A model generated the notes under the pieces. The model searched no databases, was not told the DNA's origin, and saw only the letters and a program-made list of their open reading frames with translations. DNA of 33,052 nt, from assembly GCA_029938555.1 (NCBI GenBank), contig JAOZUR010000017.1, forward strand, positions 1-33,052, in the 5' to 3' direction. A program made the position numbers and the translations under genes. This document shows, piece by piece, positions 1 through 8,710 of the stretch. The DNA is from Candidatus Sabulitectum sp. GTDB lineage: Bacteria; Fermentibacterota; Fermentibacteria; Fermentibacterales; JCC-6. The number at the start of each line of letters is the position of its first letter. Within the stretch, counting starts at the first letter, position 1.

Positions 1-556
1 TTAAAGTTATCTGAATAACAATCATTGGTTCCCCTGAAGAAACATCAATATCTAGGACCTTACTCATGTATGTATTGCCAGCAGCACCTTCAAGATTTGT
101 TGGTGGTGAACCGAAGGAAACTTCAGATCCAAGCCATTCACCAGTAAAGTAGTCAAAGGCATGAATCCCAAGTAACTCTGAACCATCTCCTGCCAGAAGA
201 AAAGTACCATCTTCTGTGATTGTAAGAAATGCTGCGCTAATAAGTTCACCAGGGCCGTTTCCCTTTCTACTGATCTGTCTAATGTACTGGCCATCAGGGG
301 TAAATATTCTTATGCAACAAGCTGCCCGGTCTAAAACAGCTAAGTTACCATCAGGGCAGGTAACAACACCTTCAATCGCTCCAAAAGTAACGGTGGAATC
401 ACCAAGTTCTACACCAATTGAATCAGTTTTAAACATAGCTCTGATATCAGTCACAAGTTCAGTGCTTTCACTTGATTCGTTTTCAAGTTGAGTGTTATCA
501 CAACCGACTGTGAGCAAAATAGTGATAACGGCAAAAATAAGTATGAAACACTTCAA
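1..556 (-). CDS. Partial lipoprotein, 6-bladed beta-propeller-like (C-terminus beyond window edge)
   Basis: Reading the minus strand from TTG at 556 (preceded by GAAAGGAG) gives MKCFILIFAVITILLTVGCDNTQLENESSESTELVTDIRAMFKTDSIGVELGDSTVTFGAIEGVVTCPDGNLAVLDRAACCIRIFTPDGQYIRQISRKGNGPGELISAAFLTITEDGTFLLAGDG..., with a lipobox (LTVGC) and a propeller-type 'G.GPGE' pattern. The frame is open to position 1. The ORF track missed it and listed shorter ORFs in other frames. Confidence 0.8.
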   Translation of the reverse strand, partial: MKCFILIFAVITILLTVGCDNTQLENESSESTELVTDIRAMFKTDSIGVELGDSTVTFGAIEGVVTCPDGNLAVLDRAACCIRIFTPDGQYIRQISRKGNGPGELISAAFLTITEDGTFLLAGDGSELLGIHAFDYFTGEWLGSEVSFGSPPTNLEGAAGNTYMSKVLDIDVSSGEPMIVIQITL

Positions 557-619
557 ACGAGGCTCCTTTCATTATGTGTTGTTATAAAAGGACAGATGAA
601 AAGCACTTTGTGTTACAAA

Positions 620-652
620 ACAAAAACGGGCATTCTCTGAAAATGCCCGTTT
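620..652 (-). terminator. Rho-independent terminator of the minus-strand operon 5160-665
   Basis: 11-bp perfect inverted repeat aaacgggcatt(624-634)/aatgcccgttt(642-652) with a 7-nt loop, followed on the minus strand by TTTTGTTTTG. Confidence 0.8.
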
Positions 653-664
653 AGAGTGAATTGA

Positions 665-1627
665 TTATCTAAGTAGTTCGGCAGTGGCTGCAAAAACAGA
701 ATCAGGTCTGTCTACAACAGTGACTCCGGCACTTAGAAGGGCTTCTTTTTTAGCTAAGTATGTCTCATTTTTATTTCTTATCATGGCACCTGCATGGCTC
801 TGACTAACGCCTGCCTCGGTGAACTTACCACCAAGAAAAACTACAACTGGTTTAGTTATTTTACCATTCTTTATAGCTTTAGCAAGATCATTTTCTTGAG
901 TTGTGCCTGTTTCTGCATAAATCACCATGATTTTTGTTCTAGGGTCAGCTTCAAATGCTTTTGCAGCATCTAAAAGAGTTATTCCGGGAACAGGGTCACC
1001 TCCAACGCAGAGTACGGCAGAAAGCCCCGGATAATCCTTTCCCCATAGAGGACCAAAAGAGCCATCCGACTTAGGTCCAGGCAAGAAGGGTCTGCAGTGG
1101 AATGATGCGAGAAGTTGGCTTAACCCACCAGAGCGACTTATTACCCCTACTTTTCCAGGAAGGTAATTCTTTTTTGCCCAAGAGCTTTTTCCGCCAATTA
1201 AACCAAATAGGTATCCATCAGTATCAAGCATACCAACAGTGTTTGGTCCAAGACATTTTGCACCGGTCTCAAAAGCTTTTTCTTTGATTTTTATGGAATC
1301 GTGGGTGGCTACACCATCAGCAGTAAGAACAAGAAATTTAATACCTGCATCCATTGCATCAAAAGCAGCTTGTGCTATTGCTGCCGCTGGAACAAAAAAT
1401 ACTGCAGAGTTTATTTCAGGGTGAGCTGCAACCGCTTCGGCAGCTGTACTGTACACAGGAGTATCATCAACTTCCATACCACCTTTGCCTGGGGTGGTAC
1501 CAGCAACTATGTGTGTGCCAAAGCCTCTCATAAGTCTTGATCGACTTTTACCCTGACGCCCGGTGATTCCAAAAACTAACACTTTAGGTATATCAATGTT
1601 GCACAGGTATTTTAGTATACCAGCCAT
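665..1627 (-). CDS. Succinyl-CoA synthetase alpha subunit-like (CoA-binding/ligase) protein
   Basis: VFGITGRQGKSRSRLMRGFGTHIVAGTTPGKGG CoA-binding motif, GPNTVGML, PGKVGVISRSGGL, and conserved SHAGAM containing the phospho-His position. Confidence 0.85.
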   Translation of the reverse strand: MAGILKYLCNIDIPKVLVFGITGRQGKSRSRLMRGFGTHIVAGTTPGKGGMEVDDTPVYSTAAEAVAAHPEINSAVFFVPAAAIAQAAFDAMDAGIKFLVLTADGVATHDSIKIKEKAFETGAKCLGPNTVGMLDTDGYLFGLIGGKSSWAKKNYLPGKVGVISRSGGLSQLLASFHCRPFLPGPKSDGSFGPLWGKDYPGLSAVLCVGGDPVPGITLLDAAKAFEADPRTKIMVIYAETGTTQENDLAKAIKNGKITKPVVVFLGGKFTEAGVSQSHAGAMIRNKNETYLAKKEALLSAGVTVVDRPDSVFAATAELLR

Positions 1628-3090
1628 TAGAGAACCTCCCCTGGAAGATCTAGTTCAATTGTAAGCTCTCCATTACCATTAAGAAGTGAAACTGTTTCAC
1701 ATACCAAACATCCAATACATTTTGCATCAGGATTTGCTGTAATTCTGTTATTTTCCCACATGAGGTATTTAGTTGGACAATGTTTTATACAAACAGGTTC
1801 TTTAAAATCAGGATTTTTATCTGGATGATAAATAAATCTTGCTGGAGGGGTTTTTAACTCAAAAGCAAGTTCTCCTGCCGGTGGGGAAAAATTCTGCTTC
1901 ACCCTCTGTTCAGTTGCGATTTCTGCAAGATGTTCAACCATGGCGTTTGGAAATATTTCTGGTTCGAATGTTTTTACCTGAACCGGCAATTGTTCATCTA
2001 CCGTTTTAATAAGATTTATGGCCTTTTCCTGATCAGTTCCACCGAATCTAAGAAGACAGGGAAGAGGAGTACTTGATTCTCTAAGTGCTTTCCAAACAGC
2101 TGAAGCTAGATGATACTGGTTTTGAAAAGCCATTCCACTACCAGTAAGAATTAATACTTGAGCATCAGGTTGACTCATTATGGCTCTTAATATTCTGTAA
2201 CTTTTGAAACCGCTGAGCCCGCCGGAGGTATCACTTTCATTCAAAGGAAAAATGTCTTTTCTACCACCAATAGCCATTTCCCAGAGCATTTTGCCACCAC
2301 CACCACAAAGATTTGTTGCAACTTTAATGGCTGCTTCTGGTGCTATTTCTCGGGAAGATCGAAAGAATCCAGTTCCAGCAGGATCATCTGCATTGATAGC
2401 TTCTACAAGTATTTCAAGATTAGTTTTATTGCCACTAGTGGTTTCCGGTAACTCGAAAAGCTCAGAATTTTTTTTGGAAACTGCTTGTTGTTCAAATTCA
2501 GCACGACAGTCCACAGCAAGAAGCGAATCGTCCTGAAGAACTGCCATGGGATTTATCTCTAGTACTGTGAGTTTGTAATCAATAAAAGTAGTTATCATTT
2601 TCTGAAGAAAATCTGCCACATCATTTAAATTAGGTAGATCAGATATTTGTTTTTTTATGTCTGAGGTAGAAGGTGGATTAAGCAAACTGAAGCGTATTTT
2701 GTGTAATGAATCTGTTCTAGCTTCAATCCCTGAACCGCCCTCAGTGCTGAGCAACAGAACGCCTCCGGCAAGGTTCTCGCCATCACCGAAATCAAGCAAG
2801 CAGGCAGCGTAATACTCTTTTTTTATATCAACTGCTTGAGCTATTAGCACACCCTGGCAATTTTTTGCTTCAAGTAGTTCATTAAGACCATTGGTTATCT
2901 CATCAGTAGTTGAAGCTTTTCTAACAAGACCAAGAGCAGCACGGCTTGTTGCTCCTGGGATTTGAGCCTTCAAAAAAACAACTGGTTCAGGAAGATCAAT
3001 AGGTATTTTTTGGCAAAAAATAGCAGGAACCATGGGTACACCATGATTTTCAAGTAATACCCTTGTTTTGTACTCTGGCAGAGCTGGCAT
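1627..3090 (-). CDS. Succinyl-CoA synthetase beta subunit-like ATP-grasp protein with C-terminal FixX-like ferredoxin domain
   Basis: ATP-grasp/ligase features (LLLSTEGGSGIE, VLEINPMAVL, CLLRFGGTDQEKAINLI) plus a C-terminal extension CIKHCPTKYLMWENNRITANPDAKCIGCLVCE resembling FixX/ETF-QO ferredoxin (CP..Y ... C.GC..C). 487 aa, against about 390 aa for canonical SucC. Confidence 0.8.
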   Translation of the reverse strand: MPALPEYKTRVLLENHGVPMVPAIFCQKIPIDLPEPVVFLKAQIPGATSRAALGLVRKASTTDEITNGLNELLEAKNCQGVLIAQAVDIKKEYYAACLLDFGDGENLAGGVLLLSTEGGSGIEARTDSLHKIRFSLLNPPSTSDIKKQISDLPNLNDVADFLQKMITTFIDYKLTVLEINPMAVLQDDSLLAVDCRAEFEQQAVSKKNSELFELPETTSGNKTNLEILVEAINADDPAGTGFFRSSREIAPEAAIKVATNLCGGGGKMLWEMAIGGRKDIFPLNESDTSGGLSGFKSYRILRAIMSQPDAQVLILTGSGMAFQNQYHLASAVWKALRESSTPLPCLLRFGGTDQEKAINLIKTVDEQLPVQVKTFEPEIFPNAMVEHLAEIATEQRVKQNFSPPAGELAFELKTPPARFIYHPDKNPDFKEPVCIKHCPTKYLMWENNRITANPDAKCIGCLVCETVSLLNGNGELTIELDLPGEVL

Positions 3091-3091
3091 A

Positions 3092-4144
3092 TTAATCTCC
3101 TTTATTCTTCATTTTTTTTAGAAGCTCATCTGTTCGTTTTACCCCTTTTACCCAGTCAAGAGCCACGGGAACTTTAAGGGAATAAAGATAATTGTATTCA
3201 GGATAACAGGAAGCTGTACACGAATTGCATGGTAACTCTCTATTATTGAGATATTTAAAAGCTTCCTTAAAACCACCGTTTAGTGCATTTTTTGCACCAT
3301 CATATTCACCAATCAGCAATGAACACGGGTATACGGTGCCATCCACATCAATGTTACAGTAAGCATGACCTGCCTGGCAAGTGGTTCCATAAAATTTTTC
3401 GATGATTCTTGTTTTGGAATAATCTTTCCATCTGGAAGCTGCCTTTAAGTAATTATTACTTAAAATAATTGGGGCACCTGCTTTTTTCATATCTACAAGT
3501 TTCTTGAAGGCTTTGGAATACTCTTCAGCAGATGGCATCATGTCAGAAGTATTACCGCCAAGTGTATCATTGTGATGAAGGGTCTGAAAAGATGTCATAA
3601 AACCGTATTTATCGGCAGTAGACATTATTTCATCAAGAAGGAAAATGTTGTTTTTTGTTAAAACAGTGATTGACCATAAACGCACTTTGCCAGATGCCGC
3701 TTCAAAAGCTGCCATTACTTTTTTCCAGCTGCCTTTTTCTCGATTTTTGTCATGTGCTTCCTCGGGGCCATCGTAAGAAAGAACTAGATGATCAATATTA
3801 TCAAGAATTTCAGGTCTTGATGGAATAAAATAACCGTTTGAGTCAAGACTCACATACAATCCCAATTCTCTTGCGTAAGAACAAAGTTCAACAATATCTT
3901 TTCTGGCAAGAGGTTCACCGCCCCAAACACCAATGCGCATTGTGCCAGCATCGGCCAGTTGACGGAAAATGTCTTTCCATTGTTCAGTTGAAAGATCAGG
4001 TCTGCACCGCGATGGTATCTGACAGTAAGAGCATCTACTGGGACATCTATCGGTGACTGAAACCATAACATTTAGCGGAATATTAGCACCCATTCGGCAT
4101 CTTAAAGCTCCAATGCCCATCTTCGCCTGTCCGGCAAAATTCAT
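3092..4144 (-). CDS. Radical SAM/SPASM domain protein
   Basis: CPSRCSYC (CxxxCxxC) radical SAM motif, GVWGGEPL, and C-terminal SPASM-type Cys pattern CQAGHAYCNIDVDGTVYPC...CNSCTASC. Confidence 0.88.
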   Translation of the reverse strand: MNFAGQAKMGIGALRCRMGANIPLNVMVSVTDRCPSRCSYCQIPSRCRPDLSTEQWKDIFRQLADAGTMRIGVWGGEPLARKDIVELCSYARELGLYVSLDSNGYFIPSRPEILDNIDHLVLSYDGPEEAHDKNREKGSWKKVMAAFEAASGKVRLWSITVLTKNNIFLLDEIMSTADKYGFMTSFQTLHHNDTLGGNTSDMMPSAEEYSKAFKKLVDMKKAGAPIILSNNYLKAASRWKDYSKTRIIEKFYGTTCQAGHAYCNIDVDGTVYPCSLLIGEYDGAKNALNGGFKEAFKYLNNRELPCNSCTASCYPEYNYLYSLKVPVALDWVKGVKRTDELLKKMKNKGD

Positions 4145-5160
4145 TTTTCCTCCGGTTTACCTTGCCACTGAGGGCCGTAAGGTAAGCTATTTTTCCATTT
4201 TTCAGCTTCTTTTTTCTGACCAAATATGGAATATGATAAATTATACCAGTGTTTTGCACCAGTTTTCATAATGCCAATGAAAGGACCATCTACTTGAGAT
4301 CCTTCTTTTTTTCTATTTCCCCTGATTTTCTTTTCAACTTTTGCTACAAAGTTTGGTTCAGCTAATTTAAATTTGAAGGATGGAATGCTTTTGAGTGGGG
4401 GTAGACATACATTTTCTATATCTATACAGGAACCAACCTGTCCATTACCTTTTTGAATGGTTTCTACAGATTTTGGATTAATGCCCATAACTTTTGCTAT
4501 AGAAGCATCCATGGCAACTGGATCTGAAGATAACGCCAAAAAGTCAGTTTTTTTGGGAATACCTGGTTTGGGCCCAGACCCTTCCAAGCTTACAGTTCCA
4601 TCAGCGAGTATGAATTTTACAGGTATAGCCTTATTTACCGCAACAACATAATCTGCCAATCTGTGATGATAGTTATGTCTTCCATCATTAAGGCAACCAT
4701 ACAAGTGTTTCATAGCAATGGAAATTACAGATCTGTAATGTGTTTTTACAACAGGCAAAGAAATTACCGGCATCCTGGTGCAAATTTCAGGAATGCCGAA
4801 TGTTAGACCGTCTACAGTAACTTCTTTCCAGGTATTTTCACTGAAATTGTGCCAGATCAGCCCCTGTCTTTTTACAACGGCATCCATTCTTTGAACGCGA
4901 AGGGCTTTGGTTGCATTCACAAGAACCTGATTTGATTCTCCTATATAAATCTGCCCTGTGTGTGCTTTTAGCCTTTTACTTAGTGCTTCTACCACCCATG
5001 GTGAAGTATTTACCCCAGGGCGAAGATAGTCCCAAGTTAAATTTACTTTAAGTAATACATCCTGACCCTTTGGAAGAAATTCCTTCCAATTAAAATTGTC
5101 TAGAAGTTTTCCAACTGCGTTATCAACACCTTCAATAGACGATGCATAAAATACTTTCAT
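4141..5160 (-). CDS. DUF362 domain-containing protein
   Basis: DVLLKVNLTWDYLRPGVNTSPWVVEAL, ISLPVVKTHYRSVISIAMKHLYGCL, DFLALSSDPVAMDASIAKVMG are typical DUF362 motifs. Overlaps the downstream radical SAM start by 4 nt (ATGA). Confidence 0.8.
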   Translation of the reverse strand: MKVFYASSIEGVDNAVGKLLDNFNWKEFLPKGQDVLLKVNLTWDYLRPGVNTSPWVVEALSKRLKAHTGQIYIGESNQVLVNATKALRVQRMDAVVKRQGLIWHNFSENTWKEVTVDGLTFGIPEICTRMPVISLPVVKTHYRSVISIAMKHLYGCLNDGRHNYHHRLADYVVAVNKAIPVKFILADGTVSLEGSGPKPGIPKKTDFLALSSDPVAMDASIAKVMGINPKSVETIQKGNGQVGSCIDIENVCLPPLKSIPSFKFKLAEPNFVAKVEKKIRGNRKKEGSQVDGPFIGIMKTGAKHWYNLSYSIFGQKKEAEKWKNSLPYGPQWQGKPEEK

Positions 5161-5242
5161 ATGTTCCTCTTTCTAAGCTTAATGAAAAGCTGGTACACCA
5201 TGGAATATAATTGACTTTCTATGAGTAGTCTTATAGATGGCA

Positions 5243-5271
5243 TTGACATTTCTGTGGAATAGAAAAATATT
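5243..5271 (+). promoter_or_regulatory. Putative sigma70-type promoter for the 5318 gene
   Basis: TTGACA (5243-5248), 17-nt spacer, AATATT (5266-5271). Confidence 0.45.
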
Positions 5272-5317
5272 TAAATGAAGTCGATAATTTTACCGGCTAC
5301 AAAACTGGAGGGTAGTT

Positions 5318-5950
5318 ATGAAAAAAATGATACTTTTTCTTTTGATGATTTTCGCAACCGTCTCATTTGCTGCAAGGCTCGAGATCACGAATGATACAGG
5401 AAGTTATTCGTTCTATTATGTGAATATATCTTCTTCTTCTTCAGATTCTTGGGGTGATGACAAGTTAGGTTCAAGTGAAACAATTAGCGCTGGTGATACT
5501 CGTTCTTTTAGACTTAACAGTGGAACTTACGATGTTAAGATAGAAGATGAAGATGGTGATGAGTATATTTTCTGGGATGTTGAAGTTAGTGGTACTGTAG
5601 GTCTTAATGTTGACCTAGGCAATATTGGCGAACAGTACTGGGGTGGCGGTTCTTCACTTCCAAGTAATCCAAGTAGTGGTGGTTCAGCTCCTATAACAAT
5701 CGAAAATGATCTTGGCAGTTGGACAATTTGGTATATCCATGGTAGCCCTGTTGATGCTTCATGGGGTGAAGATCGTCTTGGTTCAGAGCTTCTTGATCCA
5801 GGAGAGTCATTTACTTTTTATGTAAACGCTGGTGAAAACTATGATCTGAAATGTGAAGATGAAGATGGAGATACCTACACACTTTGGGATGTTTATGTTG
5901 GATCTGATGGTTTCTACTGGAGTGTAGAACTTAGCGACATGGATAATTAG
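5318..5950 (+). CDS. Secreted protein with two tandem copies of a ~75 aa domain
   Basis: Signal peptide MKKMILFLLMIFATVSFAA. Internal duplication: ITNDTGSYSFYYVNIS...DSWGDDKLGSSETISAGDTRSFRLNSGTYDVKIEDEDGDEYIFWDV versus IENDLGSWTIWYIHGS...ASWGEDRLGSELLDPGESFTFYVNAGENYDLKCEDEDGDTYTLWDV. Confidence 0.8.
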   Translation: MKKMILFLLMIFATVSFAARLEITNDTGSYSFYYVNISSSSSDSWGDDKLGSSETISAGDTRSFRLNSGTYDVKIEDEDGDEYIFWDVEVSGTVGLNVDLGNIGEQYWGGGSSLPSNPSSGGSAPITIENDLGSWTIWYIHGSPVDASWGEDRLGSELLDPGESFTFYVNAGENYDLKCEDEDGDTYTLWDVYVGSDGFYWSVELSDMDN

Positions 5951-5963
5951 ATTTCATAGTATT

Positions 5964-6611
5964 TTATGGGAGTCCGTTTTGCGGGCTCCCATTTTCACAT
6001 GAAGGGCATATTTTGCAGAGAGAGCAAGAAATACAAAGAGGTTTTCGAGCTTTACAAACCTGTCTGCCATGATGTATAAGCCTGTGACTAAAAGCTGTTT
6101 GTTCTTTAATGGGTATAATTTCTTTCAAATCATACTCTATTTTTTCAGGTAGTTTGTTTTCAGAAAGCCCTAATCTTCCTGACAGTCGCTTAACATGGGT
6201 ATCTACTGTAATTGATGGTTTTTTGTAAATTACTCCCATAACTACATTGGCAGTTTTTCTACCGACACCTGGGATTTTTATAAGTTCACTTATTTCCTTT
6301 GGAAGATGATTTTGGGTCATGAATTTTGCTGCCTTAACAATAAACCCAGCCTTGTTTCTAAAGAGGCCAATTGTTTTTAGAATTTCTTCTACATCAGATA
6401 TCTCTGCTGCTGCAAGATCAGAAATTACCGGATACCTTCTCCATAATTCAGGTGTTACTTTGTTTACAGCTTTATCTGTTGTTTGAGCTGATAGAATGGT
6501 GGCAATCACCAGTCTTTCAGGAATTCCCTGATACAGCAACTCACAATCCGCATGAGGATAAAGTATTTTAAGCTCTTTTATGATTGCATTTATTCTTGAT
6601 TCCCTTTTCAT
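5964..6611 (-). CDS. nth: Endonuclease III
   Basis: LSAQTTDKAVNKVTP, helix-hairpin-helix IPGVGRKTANVV, VDTHVKRLSGRLGL, and C-terminal Fe-S Cys cluster CKARKPLCISCSLCKICPSC. Confidence 0.93.
   Translation of the reverse strand: MKRESRINAIIKELKILYPHADCELLYQGIPERLVIATILSAQTTDKAVNKVTPELWRRYPVISDLAAAEISDVEEILKTIGLFRNKAGFIVKAAKFMTQNHLPKEISELIKIPGVGRKTANVVMGVIYKKPSITVDTHVKRLSGRLGLSENKLPEKIEYDLKEIIPIKEQTAFSHRLIHHGRQVCKARKPLCISCSLCKICPSCENGSPQNGLP
5966..5995 (+). terminator. Rho-independent terminator of the 5318-5950 gene, overlapping the 3' end of nth
   Basis: 11-bp stem ATGGGAGTCCG/CGGGCTCCCAT (one G-U pair) with a 5-nt loop, followed by TTTT on the plus strand. Confidence 0.75.
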
Positions 6612-6666
6612 TTGCTTTCCTTTTTGTAATAATTGTAGAATAGTTTTAAAACATTGAAAGGATCCT

Positions 6667-7227
6667 ATGCGACCAAATATTACAAATCTTGAAGGAAAAA
6701 TCCATGGCGTAAAATTTCGTCAGTGTACAACCTTCCCAGATAACAGAGGTAGCTTTACTGAAGTTTTTCGATCTGAATGGCCTAAAGAAGTTAATTACAC
6801 AGACCAGATTCAACTCAATCTATCCAGGTCTTCCATGGGATCTATGCGTGGATTACATTTTCACCATAAACAGAGTGACTGGTGGATTCTGATCTCTGGT
6901 GATATGCAGGTTGTTCTTGCAGATCTGCGAGTAGGTTCCCCCACTTTTATGAAAAGTATGTGGTTCACAATGAGCTGGAAAGATTCTATTAGCCTTTTGA
7001 TTCCACCTGGAATTGCCCATGGTTTTCTCGCTATAAAAGATGTTTCACTTATGTACGCGGTCAATAGATATTATGATGGATCTGATGAACAGGGCGTTGC
7101 TTGGAATGATCCTGACTTGAATATTCAGTGGGATGCTTCTGATCCAATACGGTCAGCCAGAGACAAAAACAACCCAACAGTCAAGCAACTTGATTCAGAA
7201 GGATTGCTTCCTGAATTCAAGGAGTGA
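6667..7227 (+). CDS. rfbC: dTDP-4-dehydrorhamnose 3,5-epimerase family protein
   Basis: DNRGSFTEVFRSEW, SMGSMRGLHFHHKQSDWW, LIPPGIAHGFLAI, YAVNRYYDGSDEQGVAWNDPDLNI. Confidence 0.87.
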   Translation: MRPNITNLEGKIHGVKFRQCTTFPDNRGSFTEVFRSEWPKEVNYTDQIQLNLSRSSMGSMRGLHFHHKQSDWWILISGDMQVVLADLRVGSPTFMKSMWFTMSWKDSISLLIPPGIAHGFLAIKDVSLMYAVNRYYDGSDEQGVAWNDPDLNIQWDASDPIRSARDKNNPTVKQLDSEGLLPEFKE

Positions 7228-7232
7228 AAAAA

Positions 7233-8468
7233 CTATAGATCCCAATCAAAAGAAGGCTCTGGCAGAATAAGTGTTTTATCCAGCTCTTCTAACAAGGAAG
7301 AGGGTGCCACAATATCCTCTGTGAATGGAAGCATTGAGGGTTTTGTTGTTCCAGTCCATAGTTTTGAAAAGGTATTAACAGAACATTTCATAACTGGTAG
7401 TCCGGCAGTGGTACCGTATTGGGCTTTTGATTGACTCGAGAATTTAACGGTGTATTCGCCGCCACATCCTCTCCATTTAAACGATGAATTAAGGTATTTT
7501 TCAATAGGATCAGTAAGGATCAGATTGAAATTGCACTCTTCTCCAATGCAATTCATTCCATTTATACATTTCTCAACATCTAAAATTCTTCCCTGGGACC
7601 AGCTTCCTGTTCTAATTTCAGCCTTGCGCCCAGTTGAGTCGGCACTCTGACGATTGGTTGAGATGGGCTTGCGGAGTAATGACTGAAACTGAATACCATA
7701 AGGTTCCGGCAAACTCACAATATCTATCTGATCTCCATATGATTTAATTGAAAGTAGAATGTCTTTGAATTGATCCGGTGTTTGGAAGGCCATCCAGATA
7801 ATGTTCATTGGTCCGTGTTCTCCGTTGACGGATCTTACCACATAATGATGAGTCAGTTCTCCATTCTCATTTTTAAAACCAATTGCAAATGTTTTTTTGT
7901 TAATTTCCATATCAGCTTGGGTTATCACTGCTGGAAGATTTACTGAGCCGTGATTGCGAAATCGATTGATTCTGCTCTGGTGTATATCTTGCCAGTTTTC
8001 TTTTCCGAGCCTGATCGGATCTGACGAAAAGGATCCGGATAGTTTTAATTTAGATGGTCTGAATTTAACAATTCGTGAATACGGATAATTTGCAAACCCC
8101 AGTCTGTCGTAAAACCCCTGCTCAAACATTCCAAGCCCGGCGAAGGCTTCACCTCTTTCTGCACCGCGAGCAAGAAGCTCTGCTGTAAGCCTGCCGGCAA
8201 ACCCAAGTTTTCTTCCATGTAGGGCAACTGTTACTGCGGATATAACGCAGAAGGAAATGTCTTGTGAATGAGCAGCATGGTGGAAAGTACCAGAGTGAGC
8301 CAGAGCCAGTGCGACTACATCATTAATATGCTCTCCAACAAGAGCGTCAGCAGAATCAAACCAGAGATTTGCTAGTTTTTCTTGACCGTTCATAAGCCAT
8401 CCAACATCGGTCCAGATGGAAATGCATTTCTCAAAATGTTTTTCTTTATTGTAAAGAATACCACGCAT
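7233..8468 (-). CDS. GNAT/Eis-like acetyltransferase family protein
   Basis: ISFCVISAVTVALHGRKLGFAGRLTAELLARGAERGEAFAGLGMFEQGFYDRLGFANYPYSRIVKF resembles Eis-type GNAT proteins. 411 aa total fits the multi-domain Eis architecture. Confidence 0.65.
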   Translation of the reverse strand: MRGILYNKEKHFEKCISIWTDVGWLMNGQEKLANLWFDSADALVGEHINDVVALALAHSGTFHHAAHSQDISFCVISAVTVALHGRKLGFAGRLTAELLARGAERGEAFAGLGMFEQGFYDRLGFANYPYSRIVKFRPSKLKLSGSFSSDPIRLGKENWQDIHQSRINRFRNHGSVNLPAVITQADMEINKKTFAIGFKNENGELTHHYVVRSVNGEHGPMNIIWMAFQTPDQFKDILLSIKSYGDQIDIVSLPEPYGIQFQSLLRKPISTNRQSADSTGRKAEIRTGSWSQGRILDVEKCINGMNCIGEECNFNLILTDPIEKYLNSSFKWRGCGGEYTVKFSSQSKAQYGTTAGLPVMKCSVNTFSKLWTGTTKPSMLPFTEDIVAPSSLLEELDKTLILPEPSFDWDL

Positions 8469-8509
8469 GTTAATACCCCTAGTTTGTTTGAGTTATGCAA
8501 ATATAACGA

Positions 8510-8540
8510 AAAAGGGCCATAGCTTTCGCTACGACCCTTT
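8510..8540 (-). terminator. Terminator immediately after tRNA-Leu
   Basis: Minus strand AAAGGGTCGTAGC-GAAA-GCTATGGCCCTTT followed by TTCG. Long stem with a GAAA tetraloop. Confidence 0.7.
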
Positions 8541-8626
8541 GGTACCGTGGGGGGGACTTGAACCCCCACAAGGTTTCCCTCACTAGGTCCTGAACCTAGC
8601 GCGTCTGCCAATTCCGCCACCACGGC
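8540..8626 (-). tRNA. tRNA-Leu (anticodon CAG), 3' CCA encoded
   Basis: Minus strand GCCGTGGTGGCGGAATTGGCAGACGCGCTAGGTTCAGGACCTAGTGAGGGAAACCTTGTGGGGGTTCAAGTCCCCCCCACGGTACCA: acceptor stem, anticodon stem CTAGG/CCTAG with loop TTCAGGA, long variable arm, GGTTCAAGTC T-arm. Confidence 0.95.
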
Positions 8627-8710
8627 TTCGTGTTTCACAGGGGCAATTATGCTAAAACCCGTGCAAAAGTCAATCCCCCCTGATATATTCCCCCCATAGA
8701 AGGGAAACAT

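Noticed and set aside
64-294. 76 aa minus-strand ORF
   Set aside because: Out of frame within the better-supported TTG-start lipoprotein 556-1.
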